The translations under genes were made by a program, and so were the position numbers. The notes beneath the pieces were generated by a model. It saw only the letters and a list, made by a program, of their open reading frames with translations, had not been told where the DNA came from and searched no databases. From Bacillota bacterium (GTDB lineage Bacteria; Bacillota; Clostridia; Oscillospirales; Acutalibacteraceae), in NCBI GenBank assembly GCA_030705695.1, contig JAUZPX010000039.1:1-17178 (forward strand): a stretch of DNA of 17,178 nt, in the 5' to 3' direction. This document shows, piece by piece, positions 7,001 to 14,194 of the stretch. Each line of letters begins with the position of its first letter. Positions within the stretch are counted from its first letter, which is position 1.

Positions 7001-7045
7001 TTATTAATTTTAAGTGTATAATAATTATGTAGAGGTGTTCGAAAA

Positions 7046-7279
7046 ATGAAAGCTGAATATAAAGACAAATATAAAATGTTAGGTTTAAATATAGCATATT
7101 ATAGAAAATTAAGAGGTTACACACAGGAGAGTCTGGCTGAAAAAATAGGCATAGACCAAACGCATATGAGTAAAATTGAGATTGCTTCTGTTGGAATTTC
7201 TCTTGATGTGTATTTCAGCATATGTAAAGCTTTAGATGTTGAACCAAGTAAATTAATGGAATTTAGAGAAAAAAATTAA
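7046..7279 (+). CDS. Small XRE-family HTH transcriptional regulator (second of two)
   Basis: This 77-residue protein consists of one Cro/C1-type helix-turn-helix. The segment YTQESLAEKIGIDQTHMSKI (about residues 25-44) is a textbook XRE recognition unit. It is followed by the typical SLDVYFSICKALDVEPSKLMEF closing helices. No further domain is present. GAGGTG about nine bases ahead of the ATG supports the start. It lies in the same direction as the first XRE gene but downstream of repeat copy 2, which carries its probable promoter, so it may be transcribed separately. The two XRE proteins are clearly different in sequence and are not a recent duplication. Its stop is followed by the terminator shared with pyk. 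Confidence 0.9.
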   Translation: MKAEYKDKYKMLGLNIAYYRKLRGYTQESLAEKIGIDQTHMSKIEIASVGISLDVYFSICKALDVEPSKLMEFREKN

Positions 7280-7306
7280 TGCTGAATAAAAAAAGTAGTT
7301 AAAAAA

Positions 7307-7333
7307 AGGCTTTACCGAATAACGGTAAAGCCT
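7307..7333. terminator. Terminator of pyk, also usable by the XRE gene
   Basis: AGGCTTTACCG at 7307-7317 pairs perfectly with CGGTAAAGCCT at 7323-7333 (11 bp, five-base loop). Read leftward, the stem is followed at once by a run of seven T, which makes it a strong terminator for pyk. Rightward, the tail AATTTATT is weaker. Confidence 0.9.
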
Positions 7334-7350
7334 AATTTATTAAATACAAT

Positions 7351-9102
7351 TTAGCATTTATTGTTTCCTGTAAAAACAATTCCACGGCTTGCATCCATTG
7401 TGACATTCGTACCTGTTTTTAATAGCTTTGTAGCGTTTGTTGCTCCGACAATTACCGGTTTATCAAGCGTAAGTCCGACAATAGCAGCATGAGAATTAAT
7501 CCCGCCAATTTCGGTTATTATACCGCTTGCCTTTTTTATCAACGGAAGAATTTCGTTTGAGGTTTTTGGAATAACAAGAATGTCTCCGTCAGTAAAATTT
7601 TTCAGGGCCTCAGCTTCGTTTTGGCAGACGCAAACGGTACTGCAAATTTTATGATGAGTAACAATTTCTCCTGAAACAAGAACATTGCCGACAAGATGTA
7701 CTTTTAATAAATTTGTCGTACCTGAAACGCCTAGCGGAACTCCTGCTGCAATAACAGTCAAATCGCCGCTTTGTACAAGACCTGCTTTCTCGGCAACATC
7801 AATTACATGCTCGAAGAGTTCGTCAGTATTTGTTTTTTCGTCCACCATAAGAGGTGTAACACCCCAGGACAGGTTTATCTGCCTTTGTACTTTTTTGTCG
7901 GTTGTTCCGCAAACAATAGGGCATTGCGGGCGGAATTTTGAGATCATACGTGCTGTTTGACCTGTTTTTGATACTGTTACAATTGCAGTAGCATGAAGAT
8001 CATGTGCAGTTGTGCATGTTGCGTGTGAAATTGCTGAGGTAACATCGTAGCGATCACTTAAATGGTGTTTATCAAAACGGGAGATATAATTAATATCGCT
8101 TTCAGTACGTTCTGCAATACGAGCCATTGTTTTAACGGCATCTACAGGGTACATACCTGCAGCGGTTTCGCCTGAAAGCATTATAGCGCTTGTTCCGTCG
8201 TAAATAGCGTTGGCGACATCTGTTGTTTCAGCTCTTGTCGGGCGAGGTTTCTTTATCATGGAATCAAGCATTTGTGTGGCTGTTATAACCTGCTTGCCTG
8301 CACTGTATGCTTTGCTTATAAGCTTTTTCTGGATAATCGGGATGTCCTCTAATGGAACTTCAACGCCTAAATCACCACGAGCAACCATTATGCCGTCAGA
8401 TACTCGAATTATATCATCGATATTCTCAACGCCCTGATGGTTTTCGATTTTTGCAATAATTCTGATATTATTGCAATTATTTTTTTCAAGTTCAGATCTA
8501 AGCAACATTATGTCATGGGCAGAGCGTGTAAACGATGCAGCGATAAAGTCAAAATCCTCTTGAACGCCAAAAGCAATGTCGGATTTATCATGATCGTTTA
8601 AAAAAGGAAGAGAAAGCTTGGCACCAGGCACATTTATGCCTTTAAATGAAGAAACTTCTCCGCCGTTTATTACTTCGCATACAATGGTGGTGTCTGTACA
8701 TTCTTTTACTTTTAATTCAATAAGACCGTCATCAATTAAAATTGAGTTTCCCGGCTGCACTTCTTTTGGCAAACTTTCATGACTTATATGGCTGCGGGTA
8801 GAATCACCAATTATATCTTCGGTAGTCAGCGTGAAGTTTTGTCCTGTTTTAAGTTCAATAACACTTTCGTTGAATTTGCCTGTGCGGATTTCAGGACCCT
8901 TTGTATCGAGTAAAAGTGCTACCGGAAGATTGAGTTCTTCACGGATTTTTTTAACTAAATCTATTCTGACTTTATGTGAAGCGTGATCGCCGTGTGACAT
9001 ATTACATCTTGCTACGGACATACCGTTCAGCATAAGTTGGCGCATAACCTCTTCGCTGTCGGTTGCAGGTCCAAGCGTACAGATGATTTTTGTTTTCCTC
9101 AT
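7351..9102 (-). CDS. pyk: Pyruvate kinase, long form with C-terminal phosphohistidine-like domain
   Basis: Pyruvate kinase transfers phosphate from phosphoenolpyruvate to ADP, the last step of glycolysis, in the cytosol. The 583 residues include substrate/ATP Arg32 (ARCNMSHG), the catalytic block AKIEN with Lys218 and metal-binding Glu220, MVARGDLGVEV with metal-binding Asp244, Thr276 in ATQML, and the PRPTRAE signature at 286-292. Residues about 345-470 form the usual allosteric C-domain. The extra domain, about 480-583, carries GGINSHAAIVG with His538. This matches the PEP-utiliser mobile domain fused to pyruvate kinase in bacilli and clostridia and explains the length of about 585 rather than 470. 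AAGGTGG eight bases ahead of the ATG confirms the start. It appears monocistronic, with its own promoter at 9212-9240 and the terminator at 7307-7333. Confidence 0.97.
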   Translation of the reverse strand: MRKTKIICTLGPATDSEEVMRQLMLNGMSVARCNMSHGDHASHKVRIDLVKKIREELNLPVALLLDTKGPEIRTGKFNESVIELKTGQNFTLTTEDIIGDSTRSHISHESLPKEVQPGNSILIDDGLIELKVKECTDTTIVCEVINGGEVSSFKGINVPGAKLSLPFLNDHDKSDIAFGVQEDFDFIAASFTRSAHDIMLLRSELEKNNCNNIRIIAKIENHQGVENIDDIIRVSDGIMVARGDLGVEVPLEDIPIIQKKLISKAYSAGKQVITATQMLDSMIKKPRPTRAETTDVANAIYDGTSAIMLSGETAAGMYPVDAVKTMARIAERTESDINYISRFDKHHLSDRYDVTSAISHATCTTAHDLHATAIVTVSKTGQTARMISKFRPQCPIVCGTTDKKVQRQINLSWGVTPLMVDEKTNTDELFEHVIDVAEKAGLVQSGDLTVIAAGVPLGVSGTTNLLKVHLVGNVLVSGEIVTHHKICSTVCVCQNEAEALKNFTDGDILVIPKTSNEILPLIKKASGIITEIGGINSHAAIVGLTLDKPVIVGATNATKLLKTGTNVTMDASRGIVFTGNNKC

Positions 9103-9211
9103 TTTTTTACCACCTTAGTTTTTCCGAATTATTTCAATACAATTATTCTGCAAAATTAATATAATAATACATCAATTTCCAAAATAAAACAATAAAAAAA
9201 CGCTAATCTTT

Positions 9212-9240
9212 ATATTATCTTTACTTGTAAAGACTTGCAA
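9212..9240 (-). promoter_or_regulatory. pyk promoter with palindrome filling the spacer
   Basis: On the minus strand, TTGCAA (9235-9240) and TAATAT (9212-9217) are 17 bases apart. The spacer is almost exactly a 16-bp palindrome at 9218-9233 (TCTTTAC-TT-GTAAAGA on the plus strand). That placement is typical of an operator competing with or remodelling RNA polymerase. The leader from the predicted start near 9205 to the ATG is about 100 bases. Confidence 0.65.
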
Positions 9241-9248
9241 AGAATAGC

Positions 9249-9262
9249 TAAAAGCGTTAGAA
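9249..9262. promoter_or_regulatory. Possible cre (CcpA) site upstream of pyk
   Basis: TAAAAGCGTTAGAA matches the catabolite-responsive element consensus TGWAARCGYTWNCA at 12 of 14 positions; the G at position 2 and the C at position 13 are missing. It is centred about 50 bases upstream of the predicted pyk start, where CcpA activates some glycolytic and overflow genes. This is a pattern match only. Confidence 0.35.
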
Positions 9263-9290
9263 TTAAGAAACCGTAAATTAAAGTTCATTT

Positions 9291-9306
9291 AACAATTTTA
9301 ATTGTT
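9291..9306. promoter_or_regulatory. 16-bp palindrome upstream of the VanY-like gene
   Basis: AACAATT and AATTGTT form perfect seven-base arms around a two-base centre. It lies about 40 bases ahead of the start codon of the VanY-like gene, in the intergenic region shared with pyk. It could be an operator. It differs in sequence from the palindrome in the pyk promoter. Confidence 0.4.
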
Positions 9307-9345
9307 GTTATTATTAATATGTAGTAGATTTTTTGAGGTGATCCG

Positions 9346-10158
9346 ATGCGAAAAAATACCCGTGACTTGGGCACACATGTAAGAAAAGCCGGTCACAATG
9401 CAAAAAACAGTATTTATTATACTGAATATCATGCGAAAAAACAATCGAATACTCTTCCGCTGCGCATCGTTTTGATTATTATTCCGATAATAATCGTGGC
9501 GGTAATTGTTTCGGGAGTTATAATGATTTTTCGGCAAGTACAGACAACTACAATTGCAACGTCAAATAATACAAAGAACATACAAATTGTCAGTTCTAAA
9601 GATGCAGGAAAGCTGTTGACGATTGTAAATCAAAATCATCCGATCAACAGTGGATACATAAAAAATCTCGTTGCAATTGATGGTATAAAAGTTGACAAGC
9701 TTGCTGTAAGTGATTTGCAAGCAATGATAGATGCAGCCGCAAAAGACGGAGTGAAATTAACACTTGTTAAAGGGTATGTTTCAAAAGATGAGCAAAACAC
9801 CCTTTATAATCAGGCGCTAAACAATACAATGCAAAGTCAGGGCCTTTCAGAAGTTTTGGCAGCGGCAAAGGTAATTAAATCTGTTCCTCAGGGAGGAAAT
9901 TGTGAGTTCGAAACAGGGTTTTTAATTCAGTTTGACGGTAACAGCAGTACATTTAAGCAATCAAAGCAATACATATGGCTTGAAAATCATGCAATACGAT
10001 TTGGATTTGTCGAAAGATATCGCTCGGAAAAGACGGAGATAACAAATATGAACTCAAACCCAACGATTTTCCGTTATGTTGGCAAAGATAATGCAATAAA
10101 GATGATGGAATACGACATGTGCCTTGAGGAATATGTAACATTTTTAAATCAGCAGTAA
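9346..10158 (+). CDS. Membrane-anchored VanY-fold protein lacking the catalytic residues
   Basis: This 270-residue protein has a basic cytoplasmic N-terminus, one transmembrane helix at about 39-62 and an extracytoplasmic domain. That domain reads like a D,D-carboxypeptidase of the VanY/peptidase M15B family: NQNHPI near 95-100, GYVS at 143-146 (usually GYRS), WLENHAIRFGFVERY at 211-225 and FRYVG at 242-246. The metal site is gone. The block normally SEHxTGxAxD is here CEFETGFLIQ (186-195), with Phe for His and Gln for Asp. The final EPWHFRYVG is NPTIFRYVG (238-246), with Asn for Glu and Ile for His. The frame is intact and the fold-defining residues are kept, so this looks like a maintained pseudoenzyme, perhaps a peptidoglycan-binding protein, rather than a decaying gene. 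GAGGTGA five bases ahead of the ATG sets the start. Confidence 0.75.
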   Translation: MRKNTRDLGTHVRKAGHNAKNSIYYTEYHAKKQSNTLPLRIVLIIIPIIIVAVIVSGVIMIFRQVQTTTIATSNNTKNIQIVSSKDAGKLLTIVNQNHPINSGYIKNLVAIDGIKVDKLAVSDLQAMIDAAAKDGVKLTLVKGYVSKDEQNTLYNQALNNTMQSQGLSEVLAAAKVIKSVPQGGNCEFETGFLIQFDGNSSTFKQSKQYIWLENHAIRFGFVERYRSEKTEITNMNSNPTIFRYVGKDNAIKMMEYDMCLEEYVTFLNQQ

Positions 10159-10186
10159 ATAAAAACATAAAAAGAATAAATTTTTC

Positions 10187-10215
10187 TTGCATTTGAAGTT
10201 TAATTGTGATAGAAT
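10187..10215 (+). promoter_or_regulatory. Promoter of rpmE
   Basis: TTGCAT at 10187-10192 and TAGAAT at 10210-10215 are separated by 17 bases and lie about 40 bases ahead of the rpmE start codon. Confidence 0.75.
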
Positions 10216-10256
10216 ACTTACGTTATTGTGGACTCGAACGAAAGAGGTGAAGCACC

Positions 10257-10463
10257 ATGAGAGAGAATTTTCATCCTAATTATGAAGAAACAACAGTTAC
10301 TTGCGCTTGCGGTAACGTGATTAAAACAGGTTCCACTAAGAAAGATATCCATGTTGAAATTTGTTCTAAGTGTCATCCGTTTTTTACAGGCAAGCAAAAA
10401 CTCATTGATACCGGCGGTCGTGTTGACAGGTTCAAAAAGCGTTTCGGTATGCAAGAAAAATAA
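10257..10463 (+). CDS. rpmE: 50S ribosomal protein L31 (zinc-binding form)
   Basis: L31 is a small protein of the large ribosomal subunit that helps bridge it to the 30S subunit. The 68 residues have the family's usual length and pattern: MRENFHPNYEE at the start, CAC at 16-18, CSKCHPFFTGKQK at 36-48 and the RVDRFKKRFG tail. The four cysteines C16, C18, C36 and C39 identify the C-plus, zinc-binding paralogue expressed when zinc is plentiful. AGAGGTGA seven bases ahead of the ATG fixes the start. The gene has its own promoter and is followed within 11 bases by a hairpin terminator. No Zur-like operator was recognised. Confidence 0.97.
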   Translation: MRENFHPNYEETTVTCACGNVIKTGSTKKDIHVEICSKCHPFFTGKQKLIDTGGRVDRFKKRFGMQEK

Positions 10464-10473
10464 GATTTTTGTT

Positions 10474-10499
10474 AGGCGGCACTTTTGTGCCGCCTGATT
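10474..10499 (+). terminator. rpmE terminator
   Basis: AGGCGGCAC at 10474-10482 and GTGCCGCCT at 10487-10495 form a perfect 9-bp GC-rich stem with a TTTT loop, followed by GATTTT. The yigZ-family start lies only about 25 bases beyond, so some read-through probably feeds it. Confidence 0.85.
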
Positions 10500-10519
10500 T
10501 TGTGAAAGGGGTGTTTTGT

Positions 10520-11146
10520 TTGAAATTCTCCAAATATAAAACTGTTTTACAATTTTCTGAACAGGAATTAATAGAAAAACATTCGAGATTTATTTCTTCA
10601 TCCGCACCTGTTCATACACAAGATGAGGCGCTTTCATTTCTCTCAAACGTCAAACACAAATATCCCGATGCGAAACATCATGTGTATGCTTATTGCCTTT
10701 TTAAAGACGGTCGAAAGCGTTTTTCTGATGACGGTGAGCCGTCAGGAACTGCCGGCAAACCTGTTTTGGACGTAATAGAGAAGAATGAGATATATGATGT
10801 TATCGTAGTAGTTACAAGATATTTTGGCGGAGTGTTGCTTGGAACAGGAGGGCTTGTCCATGCTTATTCTCATTCAGCAAAATTGGCGGTTGAAGCTTCG
10901 AAGATTGTTACAATGCGGCTTTGTTCCGTGGCGGAAATAGCCTGTGATTACGGTCAGTATCAAGGTTTTGAAAGAATATTAAAAGAAAACAGAGCTGTAA
11001 TAGATGCGGTTGATTTTACGGAAAATGTAAAAATTTTGTTTCATCTAGCTTTAAATGAACTTGAGAACGTTAATCGGCAGCTTATGGAAAGTTCTGGCGG
11101 AAAAGTACAAGCAATTGCTCAAAGAGAAGAATTTCTTCCGTTTTAA
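10520..11146 (+). CDS. yigZ: YigZ/IMPACT (UPF0029) family protein
   Basis: The 208-residue product has the two-domain layout of the YigZ/IMPACT family. The N-terminal domain carries the signatures RFSDDGEPSGTAGKP (67-81) and RYFGGVLLGTGGLVHAY (100-116); the C-terminal part is a ferredoxin-like domain of about 75 residues. Eukaryotic IMPACT regulates GCN2; the bacterial members have a nucleic-acid-binding-type fold and no settled function. The start is taken as TTG at 10520, because the ribosome binding site AAAGGGGTG (10505-10513) stands the right distance before it and the protein then opens with the family's usual length. The open frame reaches upstream into the rpmE terminator, but no ribosome binding site supports that. 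The gene probably depends on rpmE read-through or a promoter I could not see. Confidence 0.92.
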   Translation: MKFSKYKTVLQFSEQELIEKHSRFISSSAPVHTQDEALSFLSNVKHKYPDAKHHVYAYCLFKDGRKRFSDDGEPSGTAGKPVLDVIEKNEIYDVIVVVTRYFGGVLLGTGGLVHAYSHSAKLAVEASKIVTMRLCSVAEIACDYGQYQGFERILKENRAVIDAVDFTENVKILFHLALNELENVNRQLMESSGGKVQAIAQREEFLPF

Positions 11147-11225
11147 AACGACATAGTCGATTAATTTGCTGTTTTTTCAGTAAATAAAAAATAAATTAAG
11201 GAATTTTAGAGGATTTTTAAAACTT

Positions 11226-11253
11226 TTGGCGTATCTTTAATAGTGCCTATTTT
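11226..11253 (+). promoter_or_regulatory. Candidate promoter of the dgt-dnaG-rpoD cluster
   Basis: TTGGCG (11226-11231) and TATTTT (11248-11253) are separated by 16 bases, about 60 bases ahead of dgt. The rest of the 166-bp gap after yigZ is AT-rich and shows no hairpin terminator or other feature. Confidence 0.35.
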
Positions 11254-11312
11254 AAGGCTGATATTTATTTTTATTTATTGAAATTATTTTTGATAGAAAG
11301 GCAGTGAATTAA

Positions 11313-12314
11313 ATGACAGTCAGAGAACGCACAGAAGCGTTGGAAGAAAAGATTTTATGTGAATATGCCGCTCTTTCAAAGAATTCTAAAGGACGGCTCC
11401 GCCCTGAGGAGCAGGACAGTATACGCACAGTTTATCAGCGGGACCGAGATAGGATTTTGCATTCAAAATCTTTTCGGCGCTTAAAACATAAAACTCAAGT
11501 TTTTCTATCACCAGAGGGTGACCATTACCGTACACGGTTAACACATACTCTAGAGGTTTCGCAAATTGCACGGACAATAGCACGAGCACTCGAAGTAAAC
11601 GAGGATTTAACAGAAGCTATCGCTTTGGGTCATGATTTAGGACATACTCCATTCGGCCATGCCGGTGAACGTGCATTAAATGAAGTTGCAAATTGCGGAT
11701 TTCATCATTATGAGCAAAGTGTTCGTGTTGTTGAAATCCTAGAGAAAAACGGACAAGGTCTTAACCTTACATGCGAAGTAAAAGACGGCATTAACTGCCA
11801 TACAAAAGGACCAGAGGCTTCTACGCTTGAGGGCAGGATTGTTAAAATTGCCGACCGTATAGCATATATTAACCATGATATTGACGATGCAATACGTGCA
11901 GGTGTTCTTTCTGAAAATGATATTCCATCTGAACTGACAGACTTTTTGGGGCATACAACAAGCGGGCGAATAAATTCTCTTGTTTTGTCGGTTGTCGATA
12001 ACAGTAATAACGGTCAATTAATTATGGACGATAAAACAGCTAAAGCGTTTGATGATTTGCATCAATATATGTTTGACTATGTTTATACGAATTCCAATGC
12101 AAAAGGCGAAGAAAAAAAAGTACCTGATTTTATAGCGAGATTATTTTTCCATTTCAGGAAAAATCCTAATAAAATGCCTGAAGAATTGCAGGAAATTGCA
12201 GAAAAAGAAGGCGTGGATCGTGCAGTTTGCGATTATATTGCAAATATGACGGATCATTTCGCAATTGGATTGTATGAAAGTATTTTTATCCCAAAGAATT
12301 GGAAAATGTTGTAG
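11313..12314 (+). CDS. dgt: dGTPase-like HD-domain triphosphohydrolase
   Basis: The 333-residue protein belongs to the deoxyguanosinetriphosphate triphosphohydrolase-like group of HD-domain enzymes, which cleave dNTPs to the nucleoside and triphosphate. The HD metal ligands are visible: His78 in RLTHTLE, His107-Asp108 in LGHDLGHTPFGHAG, and Asp181 in KIADRIAYINHD. The N-terminal DRDRILHSKSFRRLKHKTQV block (44-63) is the family hallmark. AAAGG about eleven bases before the ATG is its ribosome binding site. The stop lies 59 bases ahead of the dnaG start with no terminator between, so the two are likely co-transcribed. A dgt-like gene in front of dnaG and rpoD is a common clostridial order. Substrate preference among the dNTPs is not readable from sequence. 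Confidence 0.93.
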   Translation: MTVRERTEALEEKILCEYAALSKNSKGRLRPEEQDSIRTVYQRDRDRILHSKSFRRLKHKTQVFLSPEGDHYRTRLTHTLEVSQIARTIARALEVNEDLTEAIALGHDLGHTPFGHAGERALNEVANCGFHHYEQSVRVVEILEKNGQGLNLTCEVKDGINCHTKGPEASTLEGRIVKIADRIAYINHDIDDAIRAGVLSENDIPSELTDFLGHTTSGRINSLVLSVVDNSNNGQLIMDDKTAKAFDDLHQYMFDYVYTNSNAKGEEKKVPDFIARLFFHFRKNPNKMPEELQEIAEKEGVDRAVCDYIANMTDHFAIGLYESIFIPKNWKML

Positions 12315-12373
12315 TTTCTAATTCGATGATATTTTTATGCCAGCATGTTTCCGTAGTAAAAGGTGGTGATTAT

Positions 12374-14140
12374 ATGCCGTTGCCGGACAGCTTTATTCAG
12401 GAACTTAAAATGAGAGCCGATATTGTCGATGTGGTGTCCGATTATGTGCATTTTAATCGCTCAGGGCGTAATTTAGTCTGTTTGTGTCCGTTTCACAGCG
12501 AGAAAACACCGTCTTTTCGCATCTATCCCGAGACAGGTTCTTTTTACTGTTTTGGATGCGGAGCAGGCGGCGAAGTTATTACGTTTATAAGAAAGATTGA
12601 AAATCTTGATTACATAGAAGCAGTTAAATTACTTGCCGATCGTGTAGGGCTGCCTATGCCTGAAAATTCTTATGACGACGGTATTGCAAAGCTTCGCACA
12701 AGAATTTTTGAAGCAAACCGTGAAGCCGCTCGCTTTTTCTATGCTCAGCTTTACAGCGAGGTCGGCAAAAGCGCACTAAATTATTTGCGAAACAGAGGTC
12801 TGTCCGAACACACAATAAAGCACTTTGGGCTCGGTTATTCACCAAATAACCGATATGCGCTTGTGGATTATCTTAAAAGCAAGGGCTTTAATGATCACGA
12901 AATTGTTTCTGCCAATCTTGCATATCAAAATAAAAACGGAAAAATCTCTGACAGATTTTATGACCGTGTGATGTTCCCAATAATTGACCTAAGAGGCAAC
13001 GTAATTGCTTTCGGCGGACGTATTATGGGCGATGCAAAGCCGAAATATCTTAATACTTCCGATACGCTTGTTTTTAAAAAAAGCGACAATATATTTTCGC
13101 TGAATTTTGCTAAGAATTCAGATAAAAAACATTTGATTCTTGCAGAAGGTTATATGGATGTTATCGCATTGCATCAAGCAGGTTTTACCGAAGCCGTAGC
13201 AACCCTTGGCACAGCACTTACAAGTGAACAGGCAATGCTTATGAAGCGTTATGTTGATGAACTTGTTGTTTGTTATGATGCTGACGAAGCAGGGCAGAAG
13301 GCTGCACAGCGTGCAATTGGACTTTTGCGGCAGGCAGGAATTAATATAAAGATTTTAACTGTTCCCGACGGAAAAGACCCCGATGAATTCATTAAAAAAC
13401 ACGGTGAAAACGGAGCCGCACGTTTCAAGCAGCTTTTAGAAAACTCAGGAAACGACGTTGAATACAGGCTGCAAAAAATCAAGCAAACCTGCGACATGAA
13501 TTCGCCGTCAGACCGTGTGAAATATCTTACGGAAGCGGCTAAGCTTCTTGCAACGCTGGACAGTAAAATCGAGCAGGAAGTTTATGCGTTAAAACTTAGC
13601 GAAGAAGTTAATGTCCAAAAGGAAATTGTTATTCAGCAGGTGAATAAGCTTTCACGGCGGAAGAATAACGAATATCAAAAACGTCAATTTCGAGAAATTC
13701 AAGACAATATGTCAGCACGCAGCGACAAAATAAATCCGCAGAAGTCAGGTAAGCTTCGTGCCGCAAAAGCGGAAGAGGCGATAATTGCTTATTTAGTTTA
13801 TAATCCCGATATGGTGCGTATAATAACGGAAATGCTTCCACCTGAAAAAATCATAACGGATTTTAACAGACGTGTTTATGTTTGTATCACTACAAGACTT
13901 CTAAACGGACTGGGAGCTATGCCGATTGACATTGCCTCGGAGTTTTCTCCCGATGAAAATGCTTCAATTGCAGCGATGCTTGCCATATATCAAAGAGAGG
14001 CGGCTACAATAGAAGCTGCCGAAGAATACATAAAAACAATTCTTTCAGAGAATGATAAGTTAAATATGTCCAATAATGAGAAAACAAAACAGGAAGATAT
14101 ATTGGAATATATGAAAAAATTAAAAGAAATTAAGAAATAA
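12374..14140 (+). CDS. dnaG: DNA primase
   Basis: DnaG makes the RNA primers for lagging-strand replication at the fork. The 588 residues show the N-terminal CHC2 zinc finger (C38, H41, C59, C62), the RNA polymerase core and the TOPRIM catalytic motifs EGYMD (258-262) and DAD (302-304). A C-terminal region of about 150 residues beginning near EEAIIAYLVYNP should bind the DnaB helicase. The ATG at 12374 is chosen because AAAGGTGGTGAT precedes it; the open frame extends 25 codons upstream and overlaps the end of dgt, but those codons lack support. The gene is the middle member of dgt-dnaG-rpoD, with 54 bases to rpoD and no terminator between. Confidence 0.97.
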   Translation: MPLPDSFIQELKMRADIVDVVSDYVHFNRSGRNLVCLCPFHSEKTPSFRIYPETGSFYCFGCGAGGEVITFIRKIENLDYIEAVKLLADRVGLPMPENSYDDGIAKLRTRIFEANREAARFFYAQLYSEVGKSALNYLRNRGLSEHTIKHFGLGYSPNNRYALVDYLKSKGFNDHEIVSANLAYQNKNGKISDRFYDRVMFPIIDLRGNVIAFGGRIMGDAKPKYLNTSDTLVFKKSDNIFSLNFAKNSDKKHLILAEGYMDVIALHQAGFTEAVATLGTALTSEQAMLMKRYVDELVVCYDADEAGQKAAQRAIGLLRQAGINIKILTVPDGKDPDEFIKKHGENGAARFKQLLENSGNDVEYRLQKIKQTCDMNSPSDRVKYLTEAAKLLATLDSKIEQEVYALKLSEEVNVQKEIVIQQVNKLSRRKNNEYQKRQFREIQDNMSARSDKINPQKSGKLRAAKAEEAIIAYLVYNPDMVRIITEMLPPEKIITDFNRRVYVCITTRLLNGLGAMPIDIASEFSPDENASIAAMLAIYQREAATIEAAEEYIKTILSENDKLNMSNNEKTKQEDILEYMKKLKEIKK

Positions 14141-14194
14141 TAATATTATTATTTTTAATTTAAATATCCCTTTGCAAGAGAAAGGACGTCAAAA

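Noticed and set aside
8210..8437. 75-codon frame opposite pyk
   Set aside because: It is antisense to the catalytic core of pyruvate kinase, with no ribosome binding site or family motif.
9199..9258. Attenuator hairpin (AACGCT ... AGCGTT followed leftward by T7) in the pyk leader
   Set aside because: The arms are only about six bases, enclose nearly 50 bases and span the promoter itself, so it would not be transcribed as a unit.
10218..10454. 78-codon frame on the minus strand over rpmE
   Set aside because: rpmE on the plus strand is unmistakable, and the antisense frame has no supporting signals.
11147..11312. Possible small RNA in the gap before dgt
   Set aside because: I found no stable hairpin plus T run and no conserved RNA motif; it is just AT-rich sequence with one weak promoter candidate.
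12299..12373. 25-codon upstream extension of dnaG overlapping dgt
   Set aside because: There is no ribosome binding site at its start and no primase similarity. The strong AAAGGTGG site serves the ATG at 12374.
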